From Stutzerimonas nosocomialis (GTDB lineage Bacteria > Pseudomonadota > Gammaproteobacteria > Pseudomonadales > Pseudomonadaceae): a stretch of DNA of 64,000 nt. Below the pieces are notes generated by a model. The model saw only the letters and a list, made by a program, of their open reading frames with translations, was not told the DNA's origin and did not search any database. Both the position numbers and the translations under genes were made by a program. Location of the stretch: assembly GCF_005876855.1 (NCBI RefSeq), contig NZ_QLAE01000014.1, forward strand, positions 43,157 through 107,156. Reading direction: 5' to 3'. Below, in pieces: positions 47,124 to 60,645 of the stretch. The first letter of the stretch is position 1, and every line of letters begins with the position of its first letter.

Positions 47124-48058
47124 TGCGTGGCGAACAACCCAACATGCAGAACTTCATCCAGCGCTCGGCAACGCCCACGGCCACGCCGCAGGTGCGCACC
47201 GGTGGCGTCGAGCCGGTGACCAAGCTCATCGACGTTTCGGTGTGCATCGGCTGCAAGGCCTGCCAGGTCGCCTGCTCGGAGTGGAACGACCTGCGCGATG
47301 AAGTGGGCGAGTGCGACGGCACCTACAACAACCCCCAGGACCTGACGCCGCAGTCGTTCGAGGTGATGCGCTTTTCCGAGTACGTCAACGAGGAGGGCGG
47401 CCTGGAGTGGCTGATCCGCAAGGACAACTGCATGCACTGCGCCGAGCCGGGCTGCCTGAAGGCCTGCCCGTCGCCCGGGGCGATCGTGCAGTACGCCAAC
47501 GGCATCGTCGACTTCAACTCCGAGCACTGCATCGGCTGCGGCTATTGCGTGGCCGGTTGTCCGTTCAACATCCCGCGGATCTCGCAGAAGGACCACAAGG
47601 CCTACAAGTGCACGCTCTGCTCGGACCGTGTGTTCGCGGGCCTCGAGCCCGCCTGCGTGAAGAGCTGCCCGACCGGTTCGATCCAGTTCGGCACCAAGGA
47701 GCAGATGCTCGACTACGGCGCGCACCGGGTCGAGAAGCTCAAGGAGCGCGGCTTCCAGAACGCCGGCATCTACGACCCGGCCGGCGTCGGTGGCACCCAC
47801 GTGGTGTACGTGCTGCAGCACGCCGACAAGCCGGAGATCTACAGCGGCCTGCCGAAGGACCCGCACATCAGTCCGCTGGTGGACCTGTGGAAGGGCGTGA
47901 CCAAGCCCTTCATGTCGGCGGCGCTCGGCATCTCGGTACTGGCGGGCTTCTTCCACTACATGATCAAGGGGCCGAAGGAAGAGCCCGAAGACGATCCGGA
48001 TCCGGAACAGGCGGCGGCCGCGCGTGAGCTCGATCGCCGCGAGGAGGGGCGGCCATGA
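47123..48058 (+). CDS. fdnH: Formate dehydrogenase-N beta subunit
   Basis: 311 residues with four 4Fe-4S sets: [11 protein letters not shown] near residue 41, [26 protein letters not shown] and [23 protein letters not shown]-terminal helix near residues 260-285 anchors it in the membrane. It passes electrons from FdnG to FdnI. The ATG overlaps the fdnG stop by one base. Confidence 0.96.
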   Translation: MRGEQPNMQNFIQRSATPTATPQVRTGGVEPVTKLIDVSVCIGCKACQVACSEWNDLRDEVGECDGTYNNPQDLTPQSFEVMRFSEYVNEEGGLEWLIRKDNCMHCAEPGCLKACPSPGAIVQYANGIVDFNSEHCIGCGYCVAGCPFNIPRISQKDHKAYKCTLCSDRVFAGLEPACVKSCPTGSIQFGTKEQMLDYGAHRVEKLKERGFQNAGIYDPAGVGGTHVVYVLQHADKPEIYSGLPKDPHISPLVDLWKGVTKPFMSAALGISVLAGFFHYMIKGPKEEPEDDPDPEQAAAARELDRREEGRP

Positions 48059-48747
48059 GTCATTCCAACGTCGAGAAAGGCATCCTGCGCTACGGCTGGT
48101 GGTCGCGGTTCAACCACTGGCTGATCGCGATCTGCTTCGTGGCGCTCACGCTGAGCGGGCTGGCGCTGTTCTACCCGGCGTTCTTCGGGTTGACCAGCCT
48201 GTTCGGCGGGCCGACGGCCACGCGCATCATCCACCCCTTCATCGGGGTGTTCATGTGCTTCTTCTTCGTGATCCAGGCGGTGCGCTTCTTCAAGGCCAAC
48301 CTGTTCCGCCGGCACGACGTGCAGTGGGCCAGACAGATCCGCGACGTGCTCTCCAACCGGGACGACCGCTTGCCGCCGGTGGGGCAGAACAACGCCGGGC
48401 AGAAGCTGGTGTACTGGGTCTTCCTGTTCAGCGTGCCGGTCCTGCTGGTGAGCGGGATCATCATCTGGCAGCCGTATTTCGCCATGGCGATGCCGCGCGA
48501 GCTGCTGCGCTGGGGGGCGATGATCCACGCCTATGTGGCCTTCATCGCCATCATCACCCTGGTGATCCACGTCTATTCGGCGATCTGGGTGAAGGGCTCG
48601 ATCCGCGCCATGACCCGGGGCCGGGTGAGCCGCGCCTGGGCCAAGCACCATCATCGGCTCTGGTACGACGAGATCGTTCGTGGGGAAAAGCAGGGCGACG
48701 ACACGCGCCTGCCTGCGACGAGTGAAACCACAAGGAAATCGACATGA
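48055..48747 (+). CDS. fdnI: Formate dehydrogenase-N cytochrome b556 subunit
   Basis: 230 residues, four transmembrane helices with heme-ligand histidines in [39 protein letters not shown] and [20 protein letters not shown]. It reduces quinone at the inner membrane. ATGA overlap with fdnH. Confidence 0.95.
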   Translation: MSHSNVEKGILRYGWWSRFNHWLIAICFVALTLSGLALFYPAFFGLTSLFGGPTATRIIHPFIGVFMCFFFVIQAVRFFKANLFRRHDVQWARQIRDVLSNRDDRLPPVGQNNAGQKLVYWVFLFSVPVLLVSGIIIWQPYFAMAMPRELLRWGAMIHAYVAFIAIITLVIHVYSAIWVKGSIRAMTRGRVSRAWAKHHHRLWYDEIVRGEKQGDDTRLPATSETTRKST

Positions 48748-49682
48748 GCGCAGCAGCTGCGGAACACACCTTCGGCAACGCACCGAGCGGCATCATGGAC
48801 CCACCGGCGGTGGTCCTGCCCGACGCGCAGCTGTTCAGCCGTCGCGCGGCGCGGCTGCGGGAGCTGGTGGTGGCGGTTCCGGCGCTCGACGAGTTCCTCT
48901 CCTTCATGGCGCGGGTGGTGCAGGCGCAGGACCTGGTGCTGCAGCGCGATCCCCAATGGCGCCCCGAGCCCGGCGCCTTCGACCTTGCGCTGGAGCACGG
49001 CATGCCGCCGCTCGGCGTGGACGCGCTGCGCCGCGACCTGGACTGGAAGCACGACCTGACGGCGCTGCTCGACGCCATCGAGCTGCATGTGGGCGAGCGT
49101 CAGCGGCCGCTCATCCGGACCCTGCGCGAGCTGTCGTCCGAGCAGCTCGATGCGCTGGCCGACGACGTCATCGACGTGCGCCCGGGTAGCCAGGAAAGCC
49201 GCGGGCTCATGCCCCTGGTCGCGGCCGCGCTGCAGGTGGCCTGGGTCAGGCTGGCCCGCCAGCTACCCCGGCCGCCGAAGCGCCCGGGTGAGGAAAGCCG
49301 TGGCGTGTGCCCGTGCTGCGGCTCCTTGCCGGTGGCCAGCGTGGTGCACAACGAACGGCATCGGGCCGGGGTGCGCTACCTGCATTGCAGCCTGTGCGCG
49401 ACCGAATGGCACCTCGAACGGGTGCGCTGCGCCGTCTGCAACAGCGGGGCGAAGCTGACCTACCTCGGGCTCGACGACGAAAAGGGCAAGCCCTTCCTGC
49501 CGATCCAGGCCGAAGCCTGCGACGAGTGCCACAGCTACCTGAAAGTGGCGCAGCGCGAACTGCACGGCCGCGCCGAGCCGATCGCCGACGACCTGGCGAG
49601 CCTGGGCCTGGACCTGCTGCTGGCCGAGCAGGGCGCGTATGCGCGCAGCGGGTACAACCCTCTGCTGATTCTCGGCGACTGA
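48744..49682 (+). CDS. fdhE: FdhE, formate dehydrogenase accessory protein
   Basis: 312 residues with four CXXC motifs in the C-terminal half: CPCCGSLP, CSLCATEW, CAVCNSGAKL and CDECHSYLK, which bind iron in a rubredoxin-like form. FdhE is needed for activity or maturation of respiratory formate dehydrogenases. ATGA overlap with fdnI. The selA/selB genes, which follow in P. aeruginosa as I recall, are absent here. Confidence 0.94.
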   Translation: MSAAAAEHTFGNAPSGIMDPPAVVLPDAQLFSRRAARLRELVVAVPALDEFLSFMARVVQAQDLVLQRDPQWRPEPGAFDLALEHGMPPLGVDALRRDLDWKHDLTALLDAIELHVGERQRPLIRTLRELSSEQLDALADDVIDVRPGSQESRGLMPLVAAALQVAWVRLARQLPRPPKRPGEESRGVCPCCGSLPVASVVHNERHRAGVRYLHCSLCATEWHLERVRCAVCNSGAKLTYLGLDDEKGKPFLPIQAEACDECHSYLKVAQRELHGRAEPIADDLASLGLDLLLAEQGAYARSGYNPLLILGD

Positions 49683-49805
49683 TTCGCGGTCAAGACTAGG
49701 CGTCCCCAACCGCTCCCACAGGTGTCTGCTCGCTCGGCCAGCATTAACCCGTGGGAGAAACTGGAATCGTTCCGGTTGCCATGGGAGCGGTCTTGACCGC
49801 GAAGG
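49683..49805. repeat. REP-like palindromic element with one 14-bp insert
   Basis: Two arms in inverted orientation. The right arm (49780-49803) reads TGGGAGCG then GTCTTGACCGCGAA. The left arm (49683-49718) reads TTCGCGGTCAAGAC, a 14-bp insert TAGGCGTCCCCAAC, then CGCTCCCA. Without the insert the arms are perfect complements. The same family recurs at 58.1-58.4 kb and at the window end. Confidence 0.8.
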
Positions 49806-49875
49806 TGGACGATGCCGACTCAAGCGCTGGGCGCCGGCCCCTTCATAGAGCAAGCCCGTTCAGCGGCGACTGGCC

Positions 49876-50040
49876 CTAGAGAGGCTGTTGCTGCTGATCG
49901 GCCACCACTTGCCCTCCATAGAGCGTCCCTGGTTTGCAGAACTCGTCGAGTTCGTCGGCGCAGGGCACCTGGGGAAGGTCGCCGGGCTGATCGTGCACGA
50001 TGGGGTCCGGTTGGGGGATGTCGGGGCGTGCGTGAATCAT
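49876..50040 (-). CDS. Small proline-rich acidic protein, 54 residues
   Basis: A 54-codon minus-strand gene with AGGAG 7 nt before its ATG. The product starts MIHARPDIPQPDPIVHDQPG, continues with DLPQVPCADELDEFC and ends in a Gln-rich tail. It has no signal peptide or helix. Short Pro/Asp-rich proteins of this sort occur widely in pseudomonads without known role. It is the only gene I can support between fdhE and glgE. Confidence 0.55.
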   Translation of the reverse strand: MIHARPDIPQPDPIVHDQPGDLPQVPCADELDEFCKPGTLYGGQVVADQQQQPL

Positions 50041-50332
50041 GGAGAACTCCTGCCGTGACGGCCGGTTTCGCAGGGAAATATCGGCCCCTCGGACCGACGC
50101 TGAATTGAGGCGGCCGCAGGCCCTTAGTTCCAGCCGCTCATCCGTTGTCGACAGGCGGCGCAGGCCCCGTTCCTACTGAACTTTTGCCCGGCCGACGCGC
50201 TCGGAAATAACACGGCCGGCAAACCGCGCGAGCGGCTTTTCGGCCCCGCCAGGCAGCCCGGCGCTCCGGTCGATGCCAGGGCGGATAACCGTCTCGTCCA
50301 CAGCATGTTCACGCGCCGCAGGAGTCCGCTCG
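50041..50332. other. Intergenic region before glgE
   Basis: 292 bases without a gene. Contains a candidate AlgU-type promoter and otherwise GC-rich sequence without a clear hairpin terminator. Confidence 0.5.
50178..50205 (+). promoter_or_regulatory. Candidate AlgU (sigma-22/RpoE-type) promoter of glgE
   Basis: GAACTT at 50178-50183, then 17 bp, then TCGGA at 50201-50205. The AlgU consensus is GAACTT-N16/17-TCTGA. It fits stress control of trehalose/alpha-glucan genes. It starts 155 bp before glgE. Confidence 0.35.
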
Positions 50333-52345
50333 ATGACCGACGTACCTCAGCCAGATTCGATGAGCCCCCTTTCCCTCGAAGAGGCGATGCGGGCGCCACG
50401 CATCGCCATCGAGGCGACCGAACCGGCAGTGGATGACGGTCGCTACGCGGCCAAGGCGATCATCGGTCAGCCGGTCGAGGTCAGCAGCAAGATCTTCGCC
50501 GACGGCCACGACCAGCTCGCGGCGGTGGTGTGCTGGCGGCAGAAGGGCGAACAGAACTGGCGGCGCGCGCGCCTGAAGCTGATCACCAACGACCTCTGGC
50601 AAGGGCATTTCACCCCCACCCAGGTCGGTCCCCACGAGTTCCGCATCGAGGCCTGGTGGGACCTCTGGGAAACCTATCGCTACGAGCTGTCGAAAAAGCA
50701 CGCCGCCGGCGTGCCGGTCCAGCTCGAACTCGAAGAAGGGCGCCTGCATCTGGAGCGAGCGGTTCAGCGCGCCCAGGGTGAAACCCGTGCGGTGCTCGAA
50801 GACATCATGCATCGCCTGGCGTCGTCGCACCTGGACGACGAGCGCGTGTCGGTGATGCTGGCCGGCGAGACGGCCGCCGCCATGGCCGATGCCGATGCGC
50901 GCGAGCACTGCAGCGCGAGCCACGTCTTCCCGCTGGAGGTGGAGCGGCCGCTGGCCCAGTTCGCCAGCTGGTACGAACTCTTTCCCCGTTCCGAAACCGA
51001 CAGCCCCGAACGCCACGGCACCCTGCGCGACGTGATCAAGCGCTTGCCGGCGATCCGCGACATGGGCTTCGACGTGCTCTACTTCCCGCCGATCCATCCG
51101 ATCGGGCGCAAGCACCGCAAGGGCCCCAACAACAGCCTCGAAGCCGGCCCGAACGACCCGGGCAGCCCTTACGCCATCGGCAGCGAAGCCGGCGGGCACG
51201 AGGCCATCCACCCGGAACTGGGCACGGTCGACGACTTCCGCGCACTGGTATCCGCCGCCGCGGACCACGGTCTCGAGATTGCCCTCGACTTCGCGATCCA
51301 GTGCTCGCAGGACCACCCCTGGCTCGAGCAGCATCCGGGCTGGTTTTCCTGGCGGCCCGACGGGACCATCCGCTACGCGGAAAACCCGCCGAAGAAGTAC
51401 CAGGACATCGTCAACGTCGACTTCTACGCCGAGGACGCCATGCCCGATCTCTGGATCGCGCTGCGCGACGTGGTGCAGGGCTGGGTCGACCTGGGCGTGA
51501 AGGTGTTCCGCGTGGACAACCCCCACACCAAGCCGCTGCCGTTCTGGCAATGGCTGATCGCCGACATCCGTTCGCGCGACCCCGACGTGATGTTCCTCGC
51601 CGAGGCCTTCACCCGGCCGGCGATGATGGCGCGCCTGGGCAAGGTGGGCTTCAACCAGAGCTACACCTACTTCACCTGGCGCAACACCAAGGCCGAGCTC
51701 ACCGAGTACTTCACCGAGCTGAACGAGCCGCCGCTGCGTTACTGCTACCGGCCGAACTTCTTCGTCAACACGCCGGACATCAACCCCTTCTTCCTGCACA
51801 GCTCGGGCCGGCCGGGGTTTCTGATCCGCGCGGCGCTGGCGACCATGGGGTCGGGCCTGTGGGGCATGTATTCGGGCTTCGAGCTGTGCGAGTCGGCGCC
51901 CTTGCCGGGCAAGGAGGAATACCTGGACTCGGAGAAGTACCAGATCCGTCCGCGCGACTACCGCGCGCCGGGCAACATCATCGCCGAGATCGCGCAGCTC
52001 AACCGCATCCGCCGGCAGAACCCCGCGCTGCAGACCCATCTCGGCTTCAAGGCCTATACCGCCTGGAACGACAACATCCTGTTCTTCGGCAAGCGCACCC
52101 CCGATCGCTCGAACTTCATCCTCATCGCCGTGAACCTGGACCCGCACAACGCCCAGGAAGCGCACTTCGAGCTGCCGCTCTGGGAGCTGGGCCTGCCAGA
52201 CGACGCACACACCCATGGCGAGGACCTGATGAACGGGCACCGCTGGTCCTGGTACGGCAAGACCCAGTGGACGCGGCTGGAACCCTGGAACCTGCCGTTC
52301 GGCATATGGCGCTGGACCATACCGGCGGTGGAGCAGAACGGTTGA
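50333..52345 (+). CDS. glgE: Maltose-1-phosphate maltosyltransferase
   Basis: 670-residue GH13_3 enzyme that extends alpha-1,4-glucan from maltose-1-phosphate. The start at 50333 has AGGAG 8 nt upstream. Domain order is an N-terminal beta-sandwich (KIFADGHDQLAAVVCW), inserted helices, then the catalytic barrel with the nucleophile in VKVFRVDNPHTKPLPFW, the acid in FLAEAFTRPAMM, and NTPDINPFFLHSSGRPGF. First of three clustered genes: GlgE polymerises what TreS-Mak makes and GlgB branches it. Confidence 0.95.
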   Translation: MTDVPQPDSMSPLSLEEAMRAPRIAIEATEPAVDDGRYAAKAIIGQPVEVSSKIFADGHDQLAAVVCWRQKGEQNWRRARLKLITNDLWQGHFTPTQVGPHEFRIEAWWDLWETYRYELSKKHAAGVPVQLELEEGRLHLERAVQRAQGETRAVLEDIMHRLASSHLDDERVSVMLAGETAAAMADADAREHCSASHVFPLEVERPLAQFASWYELFPRSETDSPERHGTLRDVIKRLPAIRDMGFDVLYFPPIHPIGRKHRKGPNNSLEAGPNDPGSPYAIGSEAGGHEAIHPELGTVDDFRALVSAAADHGLEIALDFAIQCSQDHPWLEQHPGWFSWRPDGTIRYAENPPKKYQDIVNVDFYAEDAMPDLWIALRDVVQGWVDLGVKVFRVDNPHTKPLPFWQWLIADIRSRDPDVMFLAEAFTRPAMMARLGKVGFNQSYTYFTWRNTKAELTEYFTELNEPPLRYCYRPNFFVNTPDINPFFLHSSGRPGFLIRAALATMGSGLWGMYSGFELCESAPLPGKEEYLDSEKYQIRPRDYRAPGNIIAEIAQLNRIRRQNPALQTHLGFKAYTAWNDNILFFGKRTPDRSNFILIAVNLDPHNAQEAHFELPLWELGLPDDAHTHGEDLMNGHRWSWYGKTQWTRLEPWNLPFGIWRWTIPAVEQNG

Positions 52346-52501
52346 TCGAACACACTGAAGCTCGTTTCTGAAGAAGGATCACCAACTCTTTGAAATAAAA
52401 GGGTAACGGCACGGGAAAGCCAGGGCGCTACCAACGACCAGGGCCTGCTCGTCGCATCGCCTCCAGAGGGAGGCGGACGAGCCAAGGCAAGGAAAGACAC
52501 C

Positions 52502-55830
<3,329 letters not shown>

Positions 55831-55834
<4 letters not shown>

Positions 55835-58047
55835 GTGATCGACCGGCCATATCCCTGACAGGCGAGACCCTGTTGCCGAGCGATGCGGACGTCGACGCGC
55901 TGGTGCGCGCCGAACATGGCGATCCGTTTTCGATTCTCGGGCCGCATGCCGATGGCGAAGGCCAGGTGGTACGGGCCTATCTGCCCCACGCGCTGGGCGT
56001 CGACCTGCTCGACCGCTCAGGCAACAACGTCCTGGCGGCCATGGAGCAGGGCCAGGTGCCGGGGTTCTACTTCGCCCGGCTCAGCCACGCGCAGCCCTAC
56101 CTGCTGAGCATCCGCTGGGCCGGCGGGCAACAGATCACCGAAGACCCCTACAGCTTCGGCCCGTCGCTGGGGGAGATGGACATCTACCTCTTCGCCGAGG
56201 GCAAGCACCGCAACCTGGCGCACAGCTTCGGCGCCCAGGTGATGGAAATAGACGGCGTGCAGGGCGTGCGTTTCGTGGTCTGGGCGCCCAATGCGCGGCG
56301 CGTCTCGGTGGTGGGCGACTTCAACAGCTGGGACGGTCGTCGCCACCCGATGCGCGTGCGTTATCCGGCGGGCGTGTGGGAGATCTTCATCCCGCGGCTG
56401 CAGCCGGGCGAGCGCTACAAGTACGAGATCCTCGGGCCCGACGGCGTGTTGCCGCTGCGCGCCGATCCGGTGGCGCTGGCCACCGAACACCCGCCGGGCA
56501 CAGCCTCGGTCGTCGCCAAGCCGTTCGAGCACCAGTGGCAGGACGAGGCGTGGATGCAGCAGCGCGTCGTGCGCCAGGGTTACGACAAACCGATGGCCAT
56601 CTACGAGGTGCATGCCGGCTCCTGGCGGCGCGACGGCGGTGACGACGGGCGGCTGTACGACTGGCACGAGCTGGCCGAGCGGCTGATTCCCTATGTGGTC
56701 GACATGGGCTTCACCCACATCGAACTGATGCCGATCATGGAGCATCCGTTCGGCGGCTCCTGGGGCTACCAGCTCCTGTCCCAGTTCGCGCCCAGTGCCC
56801 GCTACGGCAGCGCGGAGGACTTCGCCGCCTTCGTCGACGCCTGCCACAACGCCGGTATCGGCGTGATCCTCGACTGGGTGCCGGCGCATTTCCCCACCGA
56901 CGCCCATGGCCTCGGCCATTTCGACGGCACCTCGCTGTACGAGTACGCGCACCCCTTCGAGGGTTTTCACCAGGACTGGGATACCTACATCTACAACCTG
57001 GGCCGCACCGAGGTGCATGGCTTCATGCTGGCCTCGGGGCTGCACTGGCTGCGCGACTTCCATGTCGATGCGCTGCGCGTCGACGCGGTGGCCTCGATGC
57101 TCTATCGCGACTATTCGCGCAAGGAAGGCGAGTGGATACCGAACCGCTTCGGTGGCCGCGAGAACCTCGAAGCGATCGACTTCCTGCGGCACCTCAACGA
57201 GGTCGTGCCCGCCGAGGCGCCGGGCGCGCTGGTCATCGCCGAGGAATCGACAGCCTTTCCGGGCGTGTCCAAGCCAGCCTCCGAAGGAGGGCTGGGGTTC
57301 GCCTACAAGTGGAACATGGGCTGGATGCACGACAGCCTCAAGTACGTGCAGGAAGACCCCGTCCACCGCACGTACCATCACGACAAGATGACCTTCAGCA
57401 TGGTCTACGCCTATTCGGAGCACTTCGTGCTGCCGATCTCCCACGACGAAGTGGTGCACGGCAAGGGCTCGCTGATCGACAAGATGCCCGGCGACCGCTG
57501 GCAGAAGTTCGCCAACCTGAGGGCGTACCTGGGCTTCATGTGGGCGCATCCGGGCAAGAAGCTGCTGTTCATGGGCAGCGAGTTCGGCCAGTGGCGCGAG
57601 TGGAGCCACGACCGCGAGCTGGACTGGTTCCTGCTCGACGAACCCGACCACCGCGGCGTGCAGTCGCTGATGCGCGACCTGAACAGGCTCTACGTCCAGG
57701 AACCCGCGCTGCACGAGCTGGACCACGAGCCGCGGGGCTTCCAGTGGCTGATCGGCGACGATCGACAGAACAGCATCTTCGCCTGGCTACGCCGTAGCGC
57801 CACCGGGCATCCGTTGCTGGTGGTGGTCAACTTCACCCCCGTGGTGCGCAACGAGTACCGCATCGGCGTGCCGGTCGCCAGCAAGTGGCTGGAAGTGCTC
57901 AACAGCGACGCCGAGGTCTATGGCGGCTCCAACGTCGGCAACGGCGGGGGCGTCGTGGCCGAAGATGAGCCCAGCCACGGCCAGCCATACTCGCTGAAAC
58001 TGACCCTGCCGCCGCTGTCGGTGATCATCCTGCGTCCGCAGGAGTAG
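55831..58047 (+). CDS. glgB: 1,4-alpha-glucan branching enzyme
   Basis: 738 residues from the ATG at 55831, which overlaps the treS stop (ATGA) and follows GGAG. Two N-terminal beta-sandwich modules ([20 protein letters not shown]; then CBM48 with [20 protein letters not shown]) precede the GH13_9 barrel: [32 protein letters not shown] with the nucleophile, [15 protein letters not shown] with the acid, and [14 protein letters not shown]. It places alpha-1,6 branches on the GlgE product. Confidence 0.96.
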
Positions 58048-58080
58048 CGGCGCGGGCAGGGCAGCTGTGCGGGAAGGAAC

Positions 58081-58107
58081 AATGCGCCGGTCTCGGCGCA
58101 TTGTCGT
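58081..58107 (+). terminator. Terminator after glgB
   Basis: Perfect 9-bp stem AATGCGCCG/CGGCGCATT with a GTCT loop (58081-58102), followed by GTCGTTTC. The T run is weak. Confidence 0.65.
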
Positions 58108-58125
58108 TTCAGGAAACCTTAAAGA

Positions 58126-58351
58126 TCGCGGTCAAGACTGGGCGTCCCCAACTAGGCGTCCCCAACCGCTCCCACGGGTGGGTGTCGTCCGCTTGATCAG
58201 TGACCGAGTGCCCTGTCCGCACAGTCGTGGGAGCCACCTGACCGCGGCGGGGCACATACCGCAGGCGTGGGAGCGGTCTCGACCGCGAATGGGCTCGGCT
58301 GGACGCATACCTCGGTTGTGGAAGCGGTCGGGGCAGCCCGGTCTTGATCGC
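58126..58351. repeat. Cluster of REP-like elements between glgB and ybhN
   Basis: Four copies or half-copies: (a) 58126-58175, TCGCGGTCAAGAC, two tandem 14-bp units (TGGGCGTCCCCAAC and TAGGCGTCCCCAAC), then CGCTCCCAC; (b) 58226-58247, a degenerate arm CGTGGGAGCCACC-TGACCGCGG; (c) 58266-58289, arm CGTGGGAGCGGTCTCGACCGCGAA without insert; the 24-base run differs from the 49.8-kb arm by one base. (d) 58318-58351, an arm in the same orientation as c with a diverged 14-bp insert between GTGGAAGCG and GTCTTGATCGC. Copies a and c face each other. Confidence 0.8.
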
Positions 58352-58402
58352 TAAGAGCAGCGATGCCGGTTCCGCCCCCCACCGCGTATTCGCCCTGGCG
58401 AA

Positions 58403-59395
58403 TCAGGACTCCTTCTGTCCCGTCGGACGCCGGGTGCGCAGCTTCTTCGCCCGTGCTTCGAGCACGACATACACCAGGGTGGCGAACAGCAGGGGGATCA
58501 GGAAGTAGATGACGCGGTAGCCGATCAGCGCCGCGACGACGCTGCCCTTGCTCATCTCGTCGGCGAGCATGGCGACGAACACGGCTTCGATCACCCCCAG
58601 GCCGGCCGGGATGTGAGCGATGACGCCGGCGATGCTGCTGATCATCAGGATGCCCAGCACCTGCGGATAGCTGACCTGCTGCGACAGCATGAAGTACACC
58701 ACCAGGGCCATCAGCGACCAGTTGGCGGCGCCGAGCACCAGTTGCACCACCGCCAGGCGCAGCGACGGCAGCTGTATCTCATGGCCGCGCAGAGTCCAGG
58801 AGCGCCGCTTGGAAAATCCGCACAGGGCGAGGTAGATCACCGCGACACCGATCAGCGACGCACCGAGAAAGCGCAGGGCGGTCGCGCCGATTTCCCACTG
58901 CGCCGGCGGGGTGATCCAGCCGAAGGCGAAGATGACGCCGGCCAGCCACATGTAGCCCAGCCAGTTGGTCAGCACGCTGAGGGTGAACACCCGGGTGATC
59001 TGCGCGGGCTTCAGGCCGAGCCGCGAGTAGAGCCGGAAGCGCAGGGCGATGCCGCCGACCCAGGCGCTGAGGTTCAGGTTGAACGCATAGCAGACGAAGG
59101 TGACCGGGAGGATCTGCCTGACCGGCAGCTCGTGCCGGGCGTAGCGCTTGCCCAGTACGTCGAAGCAGCAATACACCGCGTAGCTGCCCAGCGCGGCGGC
59201 GCCGGCGAACAGCAGGGTGCGCGCATCGTAGTTGCGCAGGGTGGTCCACACCTCGTGCCAGTCGATGTTGCGCGCCAGGCTCACCAGCAGGCCGATGACC
59301 AGGGCGAAGAACACATAGGTGACGATCTTCTTGATGATCGGCCACCAGCGGCGCCAGCGGCTCTGGGGTATGTCCTGCGCATGGCCTGCGGTCAT
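58403..59395 (-). CDS. ybhN: YbhN/UPF0104 lysylphosphatidylglycerol synthase-like membrane protein
   Basis: 330 residues with about eight transmembrane helices, of the flippase-like LPG_synthase_TM family. Seen are RRWWPIIKKIVTYVFFALVI, SYAVYCCFDVLGKRYARHEL, FNLNLSAWVGGIALRFRLYS and IAHIPAGLGVIEAVFVAML. It lacks the soluble synthase domain, so it is not an LPG synthase; the role is unknown. The ATG overlaps the clsB stop by 4 bp. The order ybhP-clsB-ybhN copies the Escherichia coli ybhPON cluster. Confidence 0.9.
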   Translation of the reverse strand: MTAGHAQDIPQSRWRRWWPIIKKIVTYVFFALVIGLLVSLARNIDWHEVWTTLRNYDARTLLFAGAAALGSYAVYCCFDVLGKRYARHELPVRQILPVTFVCYAFNLNLSAWVGGIALRFRLYSRLGLKPAQITRVFTLSVLTNWLGYMWLAGVIFAFGWITPPAQWEIGATALRFLGASLIGVAVIYLALCGFSKRRSWTLRGHEIQLPSLRLAVVQLVLGAANWSLMALVVYFMLSQQVSYPQVLGILMISSIAGVIAHIPAGLGVIEAVFVAMLADEMSKGSVVAALIGYRVIYFLIPLLFATLVYVVLEARAKKLRTRRPTGQKES

Positions 59396-60645
59396 TGGCT
59401 GTCTCGCGGCAGAGGGGACGTCTGGGTCGGCCGCAGGGCGCCTTCCTCGGGTGGCGGGGCGCCGAACACGGCGACCTTGGGCGTGTGTGCGGGAATCAGT
59501 CCCACCAGCGCCGGGAAATGACGCAGGAAGTGGAAGATGATGAACACCAGCGGCGCGCGCCAGAAGTACCCGCGCACGATGCGTTCGAGCGGGATGCGGC
59601 GGCAGTCGTTCTGCAGCAGCACGTCGAGCTTTTCATGCAGCTGCCGGTTGAAGGTGTGGTCGCGGATGATCAGGTTCGCCTCCAGATTCAGCGACAGGCT
59701 CAGCGGGTCGAGGTTGCTCGAGCCTACGGTGGACCATTCGTAATCGGCCAGCGCCACTTTGCCGTGCAGCGGGCGCCGGCAGTATTCGTGGATCTCCACG
59801 CCGTCGCGCATCAGGTAGTTGTAGAGCATGCGCGCGCCGAACTTGGCGATCGGCATGTCCGGCTCGCCCTGCAGGATCAGCCGCACCCGCACGCCCCGGC
59901 GCGCGGCGTTGCGGATCTCCCGCAGCACCCGGTAGCCGGGGAAGAAGTAGGCGTTGGCGATCACCAGCCGCGAGCGCGCATCGCGGATCGCCTGCAGGTA
60001 GTGCTCCTCGATGTCGTTGCGGTGTTCCTCGTTGTCGCGGGTGACGAACAGCGTGCGGGCGTCGCCCCGCGATGGCGAGACGCGGGTGTCGTGCTTGTAC
60101 GGGGCGCGGCGGCGGTTCCACCAGCGCCCGGCTTCCGGCGGGGCGACGGTGGTCAGCGCGAAGCGGTGGATGTCGTTGACCACCGGCCCCTCGACCATCA
60201 CCGCGTAGTCCTGCTTGGCGCCGGGGCCGAAATCGCCGACATGGTCGGCGGAGAAGTTGATCCCGCCGATGAACGCGACCTCGGCGTCGACCACCACGAT
60301 CTTGCGGTGCAGCCGGCGGAACACGTTGACCCGCTTGCCGAACAGGCGCTTGCGCGGATCGAACATGTGGATGCGAATCCCCACGTCGGTCAGCGACTTG
60401 ATGAAAGGCTCGCTCAGGTCGGCCGAGCCGTAGCCATCCACCGTGATGTCGATGCTGACGCCGCGCTTGGCCGCATCGATCAGCACCTGCTGCAGGTGGG
60501 TGCCGATCTTGTCTTCGAAGAGGATGAAGGTTTCGAGCAACACTTCCTTTTGGGCCAGTCCGATGGCCTCGAACACTGCGGGGAAGAATTCCTCGCCGTT
60601 CTCCAGCAACTGAAGACGATTTCCGTCTCTCCAGTGAAATTTCAT
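59392..60645 (-). CDS. clsB: Cardiolipin synthase B
   Basis: 417 residues with two phospholipase-D motifs: [20 protein letters not shown] (HKD 1) and [20 protein letters not shown] (HKD 2). It condenses phosphatidylglycerol to cardiolipin and lacks the N-terminal membrane helices of ClsA, matching the ClsB (YbhO) type. The start at 60645 overlaps the ybhP stop by 4 bp. A very long upstream frame is antisense or out-of-frame reading and is rejected. Confidence 0.93.
   Translation of the reverse strand: MKFHWRDGNRLQLLENGEEFFPAVFEAIGLAQKEVLLETFILFEDKIGTHLQQVLIDAAKRGVSIDITVDGYGSADLSEPFIKSLTDVGIRIHMFDPRKRLFGKRVNVFRRLHRKIVVVDAEVAFIGGINFSADHVGDFGPGAKQDYAVMVEGPVVNDIHRFALTTVAPPEAGRWWNRRRAPYKHDTRVSPSRGDARTLFVTRDNEEHRNDIEEHYLQAIRDARSRLVIANAYFFPGYRVLREIRNAARRGVRVRLILQGEPDMPIAKFGARMLYNYLMRDGVEIHEYCRRPLHGKVALADYEWSTVGSSNLDPLSLSLNLEANLIIRDHTFNRQLHEKLDVLLQNDCRRIPLERIVRGYFWRAPLVFIIFHFLRHFPALVGLIPAHTPKVAVFGAPPPEEGALRPTQTSPLPRDSQ

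Noticed and set aside
58126-58351. CRISPR array
   Set aside because: Repeats are inverted, unevenly spaced and diverged, with no spacer regularity and no cas genes; they fit REP elements.
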